Source of the DNA: Archegozetes longisetosus
Lineage: Eukaryota > Arthropoda > Arachnida > Sarcoptiformes > Trhypochthoniidae
Direction of reading: 5' to 3'
DNA: 64,000 nucleotides
NCBI GenBank assembly: GCA_018873245.2
Contig: JAEMBT020000005.1
Location: 7,054,001 to 7,118,000 of the forward strand
Of this stretch, positions 38,283 through 48,264 are shown one piece after another (the first letter of the stretch is position 1; each line of letters begins with the position of its first letter). The position numbers and the translations under genes are program-made. The notes under the pieces are model-generated. The model worked only from the letters and a program-made list of their open reading frames with translations. It had not been told where the DNA came from and did no database searches.

Positions 38283-39715
38283 CTAAAAAAATTCAATTGA
38301 AGAAAGCTAAACAATGACTAGAATTGAGAATACAGTAGTATATCGATATACTGAATGTTTAGGTAAGATATTGATTAACTACAATTAAGCCTCGTTATTT
38401 TGAAATAGTTAATTAGAGAGCGCTTTTAAAATACCCAATGTTTTCGAAAAAAATAAAATAACAGCTCGCTGAAAATTCAGTGTCTTACTTAATTACTTGC
38501 AGATCTCAACTAAGTGAAATGCATTAAAGAATTAGACAAACACATAAAATACTGTGTTAAGAAATGCTGTATCTGTAAATAATTCTTTAATACATAAGGG
38601 TTATGCAATATGATATGTGTTTTGATATTCAAGCACTATTTGATAGATATTTAAAAACAAAGAGACACACAATATTATAGTATTATACAATTCAGCTAAA
38701 AAGCCATTCAAAATACTGAGTATCTCAAAATAAACTGTTTCCGAATAAGCGGTTTAAATATCGAGTGTCTACTGTATAGGAGTTTTTTATGTAAACGCGT
38801 TATCTAGTATTTAGTTAATCTGGTTTGGAACTAAAATATTGCTTTCACTATATAACGGATACACAATAAATTTTTACTATTTCGAGCTATTACCAAAGAC
38901 ATAATTTTTGGGAGAAAAATCCACTGTTTTCGTGTCGGCAATCGTGAAGTAAAAGATTCATTTTCGAGAATCTTTTCGGGAATATTTTTTTGAATAATGT
39001 GCTTACTTTTTTTCATAAAACAATACTATATAATAGTATTCGTAATTTAAACACAAAATTTATATTTATGATAGGGGTTAAAGTCATAAACAGTAATTCA
39101 GCTATCAATTAAAAAACTATTGAATTGAATTATAAGCATTTTCTCGATATTTCCTGAGTGAAACCAGTTCTTCGATCAGTTAGAAGTCGTTTGTATTTGG
39201 ACAAAAATCAATTTTAAATTCTTTATATTTATCAAAAATTTTATTCATATTTAATGATTTTCACAAAATCAAAACAAATAACAATGCGTTAAATCAAAAC
39301 AGATTTAATATTTGATACTAAGTTTAATACTTTAAATGATAGGGGGTGGAAGTGATTAAACTGATTAAAAATGCATTTTCGTTTAAATAACATATAAAAT
39401 CTTTGATTTTCAGGGAAAACTCTTTAATTTCGGAAAAATCGGGAAATTTTTTTTGTTTTACCCATTTTCGGGAAATTCGGTAATAAAATCAAGGTGTATT
39501 TTAAGTGTAATAAGCCTTAAAACAACTCACATGAAATTTTTCTAAAGGTATCTTAACTTTTGGATTCAGTATTTCCCGAAAAATTATGCCTCTGGCTATT
39601 ACTGCAACAAGTTTGCGTTTTCCCTTATAAAATTCATTTATAACTTTATACTAATTAGAATTCTATCAACTAATATCTGCAATAAAAAATTTGATAACTC
39701 AAGTATAACAGTATT
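38283..39715. other. Intron-1 region of the monooxygenase gene, one MITE
   Basis: Noncoding. Holds the MITE at 38333-38774; 39390-39600 is rich in GGGAAA/TTTCCC-type words, but no defined element was found. Confidence 0.4.
38333..38774. mobile_element. Tigger/pogo-like MITE with TA duplication
   Basis: Termini CAGTAGTATATCGATAT and inverted CAGTAGACACTCGATATTTA, flanked by TA on both sides. The interior has Tigger-like words (CTCGTTATTTTGAAATAG, AAATGCTGTATCTGTAAAT) but no frame. Confidence 0.65.
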
Positions 39716-40226
39716 TGGCACTTAACGTGTTTCCATATGCTTATGGAAAAGAGCGCCGCGACGTAATCTCTGAATAAGTTATAATTGAGTGAACCGATCA
39801 TACGTATCAGGCGATGCTAATCCCCGTACTAGTGCGACACACTCAGGCAAGTAGCAAATTCTATCGTAGATACAGTGTTTTTAAGGCTACTCGCCCATGT
39901 GTGTCGCACTAACACATGTATTATTTTGGCCTCTAAAGGTGCTGCCATCCTATCGAACTAATTGAAGGATTTAGCAGCTACATTCACAAAGTTAAGTTCA
40001 GACTAGCATCGTCTCACACGTATATTTGTATTTGACTTATGCAAAATGTTGTCACCGTATTAATGCTTGTACTTGACTTGATTTTGAATCATTGATAGAT
40101 TTATGCTTCATGTTTGATATTTAACATAGAAATTTGCCTCACTCGATAAACTATATATTTATAACTTGTTCAGAGATTACGTAGCGGCACTCTTTTCCAT
40201 TAGCATATGAAAACATATTAAGTACT
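39716..40226. mobile_element. MITE with ~70-bp inverted ends and internal hairpin
   Basis: The left arm (CATATGCTTATGGAAAAGAG, then GACGTAATCTCTGAATAAG) is mirrored by the right arm (CTTGTTCAGAGATTACGTAG, then CTCTTTTCCATTAGCATATG). Outer words are CAGTATTTGG and inverted CAGTATACAG. Centre palindrome: AGTGCGACACAC at about 39831 against GTGTGTCGCACT at about 39899. It ends 40 bp before the foldback element. Confidence 0.7.
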
Positions 40227-40265
40227 GTATACTGTCGTACTTGACTTAACTTGAAATGAACTCTC

Positions 40266-40956
40266 GGTTCCATGACAATTCAGCCCCAGCAATTCAGCCC
40301 CAGACAATTCAGCCACGTCAACTCAGCCTCAAAAAAATTCAGCTCCCGACAATTCAGCCCCCACAATTCAGCCCTAGTACTATTCAGCTCCTGACAATTC
40401 AGCCTCAACAAAGTATGCTTCGATTTTAAAATTTTATTAAAGTAAAATTTTTAAAATAGCTTTAAAAACATAATGAATTCAAATATAAAAAAATAAAAAG
40501 TATTAAAAAGAAAGATTATGGGCGATACTCTAAGATATCCTATAATAGGAGTTTGTCCATACTTCACCACATTCTCTTTCAAATTTGATGCTGCATCTCG
40601 ATACCTCTTTTTTGTCTTTGGTTTGATTCCTGCCAAGTACTGTTCAACTTGCAACTGGCGCAAGCTTTGAAAACTTGTTGATTATCACAATTCGACTTGA
40701 TTTGATCAAACTTAATATAATTAATTAATTTGATCAAATGAAACTGAATTAAGCTTAAAATCTACTCCTAATGGAGACTCTAACCATTAGGCTATAGAGT
40801 AGTTACAGTTGTTTAGGGCTGAATTGTCAGGAGCTGAATAGTATTAGGGCTTAATTGTCGGGAGCTGAATTGCCGGGAGCTGAATTGTCTTTGGGCTGAA
40901 TTGTCGGGGCTGAATTGTCGGAGGCTGAATTGCTGGGGCTGAATTCACGTGCTACG
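40266..40956 (+). mobile_element. Foldback element, left copy
   Basis: A 691-bp element whose two ends are arrays of about 9 degenerate copies of GACAATTCAGCCCC (left) and its complement GGGGCTGAATTGTC (right). This copy is nearly identical, in inverted orientation, to 41335-42029. The centre has a captured-looking coding stretch on the - strand (40451-40663; VEQYLAGIKPKTKKRYRDA) with no family I recognise. Flanks: GAACTCTC on its left and ATAATATCA on its right, which do not match each other but match the flanks of the other copy. Confidence 0.85.
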
Positions 40957-41011
40957 ATAATATCAGTCGTTACGAGTTTATATTAAGGAACTAAAGTCAC
41001 TACGATTTAAT

Positions 41012-41275
41012 ATGTTTCTAAAATTTATTAGTATTTCAATTGTTGCATTTTTACAATTAGTTTGTGGAGATCAATGGATACATTCCGAGTGGTTAGATCA
41101 TAATTACAAATATCATCTAAAATGGAAAACAGATGACAAAACTGAAACAATTTCATTTTTGGTTGAAGTCAAAACAAAAGGATGGATTGGGTTCGGAATA
41201 TCACCAAATGGTGGAATGAAAAACAGTGATATAGTTATTGGTTGGGTCTCTCATGAAGGAAAAACTTACTTCCAT
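41012..41275 (+). CDS. DBH-like monooxygenase exon 1, inverted relative to exons 2-8
   Basis: ATG at 41012. It encodes a signal peptide (FISISIVAFLQLVCG) and the start of a DOMON domain (YKYHLKWKTDDKTETISFLV, GWIGFGISPNGGMKNSDIVIGWV), ending TYFH at a consensus donor (GTAAGA) in phase 0. The next expected residues are DRFA, exactly what begins exon 2 on the opposite strand at 38282. No continuation exists downstream on the + strand. The exon lies in the spacer between two inverted foldback copies, so in this arrangement the gene cannot be spliced together. Confidence 0.9.
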
Positions 41276-41334
41276 GTAAGAAAACTTTATTAGATTTACT
41301 GATTTTACAAGTTTACTCTCTGATCTGAGAGTTC

Positions 41335-42029
41335 CGTAGCACGTGAATTCAGCCCCAGCAATTCAGCCTCCGACAATTCAGCCCCGACAATTCAGCCCAA
41401 AGACAATTCAGCTCCCGGCAATTCAGCTCCCGACAATTAAGCCCTAATACTATTCAGCTCCTGACAATTCAGCCCTAAACAACTGTAACTACTCTATAGC
41501 CTAATGGTTAGAGTCTCCATTAGGAGTAGATTTTAAGCTTAATTCAGTTTCATTTGATCAAATTAATTAATTATATTAAGTTTGATCAAATCAAGTCGAA
41601 TTGTGATAATCAACAAGTTTTCAAAGCTTGCGCCAGTTGCAAGTTGAACAGTACTTGGCAGGAATCAAACCAAAGACAAAAAAGAAGAGGTATCGAGATG
41701 CAGCATCAAATTTGAAAGAGAATGTGGTGAAGTATGGACAAACTCCTATTATAGGATATCTTAGGAGTATCGCCCATAATCTTTCTTTTTAATACTTTTT
41801 ATTTTTTTATATTTGAATTCATTATGTTTTTAAAGCTATTTTAAAAATTTTACTTTAATAAAATTTTAAAATCGAAGCATACTTTGTTGAGGCTGAATTG
41901 TCAGGAGCTGAATAGTACTAGGGCTGAATTGTGGGGGCTGAATTGTCGGGAGCTGAATTTTTTTGAGGCTGAGTTGACGTGGCTGAATTGTCTGGGGCTG
42001 AATTGCTGGGGCTGAATTGTCTTGGAACC
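41335..42029 (-). mobile_element. Foldback element, right copy (inverted)
   Basis: The inverted partner of 40266-40956: the same terminal arrays and the same internal stretch, here readable on the + strand at about 41620-41760. Flanks are GAGAGTTC on its left (complement of the left copy's outer flank) and TGATATTAT on its right (complement of the left copy's inner flank). Confidence 0.85.
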
Positions 42030-43220
42030 TGATATTATACATGTGTCGATCAAAATTAGACTAAAGAAAATGAGTTATCTGCCAATTCTCGGTTTGGCTG
42101 ATGAGACAAAAATATTATAACTTGTATGGGATTACTTTGATTCTGAGAGAAAAAACTGGACATGCTCCTTAACAAAAAGGCTTTCTTCAAGGCTAGCAAC
42201 TAATCGAATTTAAGTTTACTTAAATTGATTCAAATGAAAATCAAACAAAATATTTATTAAAGTTAAGTTTTAATAATTATGATTTTGTTTTCAATATTTT
42301 TTAATGCTTTTATTTGTATGCTTTTATTATTTATATACTTTAAAACTTATTTAAGATTTTTGCATAACTTTAAGTAAAGTTAAAATGGTGTTTAGAGTAC
42401 ACTCAGTTCAGAAATGAATGCAACTGTAAGGTCATTAGCTGAGGTTAAATTGACTGAAGGCTAAAATTAAGCTTAAAATAAACTAACTTTGATTGCTTCG
42501 ATGATTAATTATTACCAATGAGTATTAAAATATATATGGAGATTGAATTCCTGAAGACATTCCTGGTGCATTTATTTTTAAACAGAACGACCTTAAAGTG
42601 CTATCTCCAATGCTGTTCGAATTAGAGGTAGCACTTTATAGCTCTATATGTAATATTAACGTGTCCTGAATGAAGAGTTACAATTCTTTGAGCATCAGAA
42701 TGTCTATATAATCAGTTTACAATGGTTTCACATTGTGGAGATCCTAATTATATTTATATACAGCCTAAATGATCAAATCATAATTTTTAATATTTTCAGT
42801 GTAATTCTTTAAAAGATGTCTAAGGTATGCATTAATGCACTGTCTATGGGCGTTAATGTAAAGTTTCTCCAAAAAATTGGAGCCACTTTAAATGCGAGTC
42901 AGACTTAGGTTCGGAAAAGATTAGAAGAAAAATTCTGAAATTTCAAGGCTTAATGTTCATCAAAAGCGCGTCTGATCTTTTGAGTAATATATGTAAATTA
43001 AAATCCTAGGCGCCAGCAAAAGCGATTTACATAGATATCAGAACACTTTTACACCCTATTTTAATGTACTGTTACATTTGACGTTAAACGCATTCAATCA
43101 AAGTACACCTGCAAATCTAGGCTTTTTCTATAAAACTGCAAAACTCTGCCAAAATCTTAATGTATAAACTGACAACAATTTTTGAGATTAAACGCAAAAT
43201 TATCTATTCATAATACATTT
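42030..43220. other. Noncoding, left flank of the Polinton
   Basis: AT-rich with no gene. The last 60 bp (ATTCATAATACATTTCTCACG) faintly resemble the IR 5' flank near 27415, so the Polinton probably landed upstream of IR-C. Confidence 0.4.
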
Positions 43221-43226
43221 CTCACG

Positions 43227-43614
43227 AGTAGTAGATATGTGCTTCTGGACCGGAGCGCTCTAGACCTGAGAGGGATTCTAGACCTGAGAGGGATTCTAGA
43301 CCTGAGAGGGATTCTAGACCGGAGCGCTCTAGACCTGAGAGGGATTCTAGACCTGAGAGGGATTCTAGACCTGAATACTCTATACTTGAGAGAGATGCCT
43401 AAAGCTTCTTCAAGGCTATAATTGAGTTGACAATACTGTCTATTCATAAAATTGATATAAAATTAGCTCAATTGTTAATCATTTTATTTTCCCCGAAATC
43501 AATGCATTTACAAGATTTTTATTAACAATTCATTATTATTTTTATCAAATGAGAATAGAGATAGAAAATCGCAGTAAGAATAACCCAATAGTCTTAGTTT
43601 TACATAAAGAACAC
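43227..43614 (+). repeat. Polinton left terminal inverted repeat
   Basis: 388 bp, complement of 59927-60381. A 25-bp outer end, then a 120-bp array (43252-43371) of 18-bp units TGAGAGGGATTCTAGACC (five) and 15-bp units GGAGCGCTCTAGACC (two), then 243 bp of unique sequence. The innermost part is an inverted, non-functional copy of the last ~45 codons of the protease gene. The Arg/Ser/Leu-rich frames across the array are artefacts of its 3-fold periodicity. Confidence 0.95.
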
Positions 43615-43934
43615 TAACACAGTTTTACTCATTCATAATAGTGTTTGCACGTTATATAATGCGTGTTATGTATTTTTATATAGTATCGTGTTCTATATTG
43701 CTATATAGTGTGCTATATAATGTTGTATTTTGTATTACTATATAATTCTGTGCGTATAACGTGCAATAAGTAGTACATTCCTATGTAACATGATACCAAA
43801 ACATAAAAGAGTGGTGTCCCCGAGTCCTTATTACAGTAATGCTAAAAAGTGAAACTTTGCGCAATAATGTAAATAAACAAATCTTTTTGGAGTACAACTG
43901 AATCTCAACTCTGTTTAGCCACTTTGTTTTTAAG
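43615..43934. promoter_or_regulatory. Leader region of the Polinton left gene
   Basis: Noncoding, with several TATATA-type motifs between 43655 and 43745 that could act as promoters for the gene at 43935. No other feature. Confidence 0.3.
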
Positions 43935-46120
43935 ATGGCTGCAAGACAGGTGGATCTGAAGAAAAGTTACATCAAGAAGCTGCACGACGCATTTGCTGCA
44001 TCCAAGGGAAAAATGGACATGATGGCGGACCGCATCAAGTCAATACGTAAGAACTGGAGTAAGTACATTATTTAATGCTTTTTTAAAGAAAATCTTTCTA
44101 ACCCTTTTTTTCTTCTTTTCAGAAATCATGTACGAAGAAATGGAAAGCCTGTGGCCTGAAGGACTGGATGGTTGGATGCCAGACGAGGAGAGGCTGAGAA
44201 AATGTCTTTTCATGACGGCTCTCCCGGAACCACATGGAGCTGCAACTGAGGATTTGACGGTAAGTTCAAGTTTTTTCTTATTTTTCTCAAAACTTTTCAA
44301 ATTAATTTTTGTTTATGTAATTTTTATAGGAAAAACAAACTATTGAAAGGGAGCTCAGGGAAGCGGAAACTTCAGAGCTCCGAAGAAGGAAGAATAAAAA
44401 GAAACAACTTCCTCTAAGAGAAAATAAAAAAACAACAACAAGCTCGGGAAACAGAGAATCTGTTTCAACTGATGGAACAGCTGGCCATTTGAGTCTCGGC
44501 GGAGACGGAAACGACGAACTCGTCAACAGGTAAAGCAACACTTCATTTCTTGTTTTAACTATTTAAAATACTAATTCTTCTACTTCTTTAGCAGGTTTGG
44601 CCAATCAGCGCAGAACAGCTGGCCATTCTAGTCTCGGCGGAGACGGAAACGACGAACTCGCGTCAACAGGTAAAACAACACTTCATTTCTTGTTTTAACT
44701 ATTCAAAATACTAATTCTTCTACTTCTTTAGCAGGTTTGGCCAATCAGCGCGGAACAGCTGGCCATTCTAGTCTCGGCGGAGACGGAAACGGCGAACTCG
44801 CGTCAACAGGTAAAAAATACTTCATTTCTTGTTTTGACTATTCAAAATACTAATTCTTCTACTTCTTTAGCAGGTTTGGCCAATCAGTGCGGAACAGCTG
44901 GCCATTCTAGTCTCGGCGGAGACGGAAACGGCGAACTCGCGTCAACAAGTAAAAAAATACTTCATTTCTTGTTTTGACTATTCAAAATACTAATTCTTCT
45001 ACTTCTTTAGCAGGTTTGGCCAATCAGCGCGGAACAGCTGGCCATTCTAGTCTCGGCGGAGACGGAAACGACGAACTCTCGTCAACAGGTAAAGCAACAC
45101 TTCATTTCTTGTTTTAACTATTTAAAATACTAATTCTTCTACTTCTTTAGCAGGTTTGGCCAATCAGCGCAGAACAGCTGGCCATTCTAGTCTCGGCGGA
45201 GACGGAAACGACGAACTCGCGTCAACAGGTAAAACAACACTTCATTTCTTGTTTTAACTATTCAAAATACTAATTCTTCTACTTCTTTAGCAGGTTTGGC
45301 CAATCAGCGCGGAACAGCTGGCCATTCTAGTCTCGGCGGAGACGGAAACGGCGAACTCGCGTCAACAGGTAAAAAATACTTCATTTCTTGTTTTGACTAT
45401 TCAAAATACTAATTCTTCTACTTCTTTAGCAGGTTTGGCCAATCAGCGCGGAACAGCTGGCCATTCTAGTCTCGGCGGAGACGGAAACGGCGAACTCGCG
45501 TCAACAAGTAAAAAAATACTTCATTTCTTGTTTTGACTATTCAAAATACTAATTCTTCTACTTCTTTAGCAGGTTTGGCCAATCAGCGCGGAACAGCTGG
45601 CCATTCTAGTCTCGGCGGAGACGGAAACGACGAACTCGCTTCAAATGGTAAAACAACACTTCATTTCTTGTTTTGACTATTCAAAATACTAATTCTTCTA
45701 CTTCTTTAGTAGGCTTGGCCAATCAGCGCGGAACAGCTGGCCATTCTAGTCTCGGCGGAGACGGAAGTGACGAACTCGCTTCAAATGGTAAAGCAACTCT
45801 TCAATTCTTGTTTAAACTATTTATAACACTAATTCTTTTGTTTTTTTTGTATAGATCCCACTAATTCTTCAATTAAACCAATCAATTCCTTGGTTAAAGT
45901 TTCCGGGAATAAAAGATCGCCAAGTTCTCTTCTCTTGCCAGAACCAAGAATCATCAAAAAGTTTAAGGGCAAACAGAAGCAAATTATTACAAGCGATCGC
46001 CAGAACTTAACTTTAAGCATCAATCCGATTTCATTACTTCTAATGCAACAACTTTTTGCGACCGGAAATCTCGACATCAGTTCTTTGGTCAATCGTGAAG
46101 ATGTGGTCGATGACGAATAA
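43935..46120 (+). CDS. Polinton left-end spliced gene with tandem exon array, unknown
   Basis: Exons 1-3: 43935-44058, 44123-44259 and 44330-44529, consensus GT-AG (GTAAGT donors). Then nine near-identical 78-bp exons from 44592, spaced about 140 bp, and a last exon of about 265 bp (45855-46120) ending VVDDE. Exons 1-2 encode a charged region (QVDLKKSYIKKLHDAF, EEMESLWPEGLDGWMPDEERL); exon 3 is basic and ends with a partial copy of the repeat (GTAGHLSLGGDGNDEL). Each repeat exon adds 26 residues (GLANQRGTAGHSSLGGDGND...). The last exon has a Lys-rich IIKKFKGKQKQ. Exon 3 is two bases short (CG lost near 44521), so joining it to any repeat exon gives a stop: broken, or spliced differently. Function unknown. 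Confidence 0.6.
44592..45790 (+). repeat. Tandem exon-intron array, 9 units of ~140 bp
   Basis: Each unit is a 78-bp exon (26 codons, phase 1-1) plus a ~62-bp intron. Introns begin GTAAA, carry a branch-point-like TACTAATTC and end CTTCTTTAGCAG, a NAGNAG tandem acceptor. Exon starts are near 44592, 44732, 44871, 45011, 45151, 45291, 45430, 45570 and 45710. Intron variants (GTAAAACAAC, GTAAAAAATAC, AAGTAAAAAAATAC, GTAAAGCAAC) recur in the same order, so a four-unit block of ~557 bp was itself duplicated. Exons and introns are about equally similar. Confidence 0.9.
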
Positions 46121-46597
46121 TTTTTTTATTTTATACCAGAAAGTTTTTTTATTTTGCATATCTATTAAAAATTTTTTAAAATAAGAAAAAAATGATAAAA
46201 GTATAAAAAGAAAAAAAATTAAAATGATAAAAAGAAAAAAACCAAAAATTTTTTAAAAACTACAAAAGAGAAAAAATTATATTAATCAATTTTATAAAAA
46301 TATCGTTTTTAAAAATAATTTTATAATATTTTTATACAATATTCCAATTTTATATTAATTTTATTCATTATATTAATAATTTTATATTAATTTAATCAAT
46401 TTATCTAATATTATAATAACAATTTCAATAAAGTTTTTTAGTATACCCCTTAAAAATGTATTCGTCCTAGATTTTGCGCAGATCTTAGAATCTGGTTTAG
46501 ATTCTAGATTGAAGTTGCAATTTTGTAAATTATTTGTATTCATATAATACATTTGACTTGCCGAGACTGGTTCTTCTTCTTCTAAAGTCTTTACTCG
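46121..46597. other. Very AT-rich Polinton spacer
   Basis: A/T-rich spacer with Lys/Phe-codon-like runs of A and T and a poly(A)-type AATAAA at about 46431. It may serve as the 3' end of the left gene. No frame. Confidence 0.4.
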
Positions 46598-47981
46598 ATG
46601 GCAAACTCGAAATCTTCTAAACCTTTTGAGGTATGATTTTTCTTATATACATTTTATTTTAAAGAATTCTATTCTATTCTATTCTATTACTTTTTAAATG
46701 TTTTATTCATATAAGACGTGACGTCTTTTTCATATTTAAGTTGAATCTTCAAATCTTCAGTTTTGTTTCATTCATATAAAATATGACGCTATATAACATT
46801 TGAATTATGCATTAATTTTCTGTATACTTTTTTTATTTCATTTTAACAAGTTTCACTTGATAAAAATCATTAATCGAAATCTGTTTAATTGTATGTATTC
46901 AAATATTTTCTTATTACGAGTCATATTTCTTTAAATGTTCTGAAAATATATAGATTTTAGTTTCAATGTTTCAGTATTAGTAAATCTTAGTTTAGTTTAA
47001 CACTATTATTCCAAAACTAATCATAATCTTTAAACTTTCTATTGCAATACGATTAATTTCGATTATGATGATGATTAGAGTGAAACAATCATCTCGTTTC
47101 AATTGAGCTACATTTTGAGAGATGCGAATAGATCACTGCACGCGGCTGTTGTCAGAAATCCATGGAAGACTCCGGAAGGCAGTATTTACAATTTCATAAG
47201 GATGGAATTCAGACTTAATCGCGGCGAAAATGCAAATCCAATTACTGTTTCTCTTACTCCAACTCAATTTCAGTGGATAATGCATCAAATTGAGAAACGT
47301 TCAATTTCTCAGGAAATTCCAGGTGAAAAAGAAGGCAAATACATCTGCTTCGAACGACCCAGTAATATCTATCAAAGCATTGTCGTAAGCATAATTGATC
47401 GAAATGCTAAATTTGGTATCTTGATCGATGAACAAGAACAAGGCATGCTTCAGCATTTTGCCAAAATTCTTATATTCGTAATGGAATACCAATCAGCTAA
47501 AGATGAGAAAATGCAAGAATTGGTGAAGTTAATCTACTCTTCAGTCGTGGCAGAAAAAGTCAGAATGATTATTAAGCAAAGATGTAACGGATGTAAAGAA
47601 GAAAGTCTTGTTTATGACGAGCATGATTGCAAGAAAGAACTTGTGGAGGAGGAGTTGCTTGATCTGTTGATGCAAAATCTGAACAACAGCGAAGCGAAAA
47701 AATGTTTTAACGAATTGTTTGAGTATTACTCTAAACTACTAAACCTTAATGAAGTTCTTGGTCAGGAGGCAAAATATAAGCTACTTCCGACTATGATCGA
47801 AAAGCCTGAACAACTACTCGATGCCGTGAAACAAAGCTATGGATTTAAAGATCCAACTTGGAAATCTAAGGTCATTGGATGCCTGAATCAAAGGAAACGA
47901 GAATTGGATGAATTTGAGGCACTTTCCAGATGTGTAGAAGAAGAAAAAGAAGAACCGAATGAGAAGCGTCCTCGCATTTAA
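46598..47981 (+). CDS. Polinton protein with two similar beta-rich segments, unknown
   Basis: Exon 1 46598-46630 (MANSKSSKPFE), a 448-bp GT-AG intron, exon 2 47079-47981, giving 311 residues. The joint is in frame, and the main frame otherwise has no ATG at its start, which supports the intron. Two segments look alike: IYNFIRMEFRL ... ITVSLTPTQFQWIMHQI and IYQSIVVSIID ... FGILIDEQEQGMLQHF, each strands followed by an amphipathic helix. This resembles the layout of PC4-like ssDNA-binding folds; that is a guess from pattern only. A CNGC...CK Cys cluster follows (RCNGCKEES ... HDCKKE), and the C-terminus is acidic then KRPRI (possible NLS). It lies just upstream of the polymerase gene, so a replication accessory role is plausible. 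Confidence 0.6.
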
Positions 47982-48264
47982 GTTGAATGAATTCATTGGA
48001 GAAGCATTTTGAAAAATTAATTTTATCTCTTATGATTAGTTCATAATTTTTATATTCAGAACATTATATCAATTGATTTTCTATTCCTTATCAATTATAA
48101 TTTTATTAGTATATTCGATTAGATTAGAAAGCATTTTTAATGATTAAATAAAAATATATTAAACATTGCTTCATGTACGCCTTTAAATATAACTTGAATG
48201 CGCATGTGTGGTCTACCACTCGGTTCACCGTATTGTCGGTTAGAATTGTAAGTCATTTTGAAAA

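Noticed and set aside
40745-40810. tRNA-like A-box (complement of TAGCCTAATGGTTAGAG) in the foldback element
   Set aside because: No B-box (GGTTCGANTCC) or cloverleaf follows at the right distance, so neither a tRNA nor a convincing tRNA-derived SINE.
43182-43447. Open frames rich in Arg-Ser-Leu or Leu-Asp-Arg repeats in both TIRs
   Set aside because: The units are 18 and 15 bp, multiples of three, so all frames stay open by arithmetic. Both strands are open and the coding content is the repeat itself.
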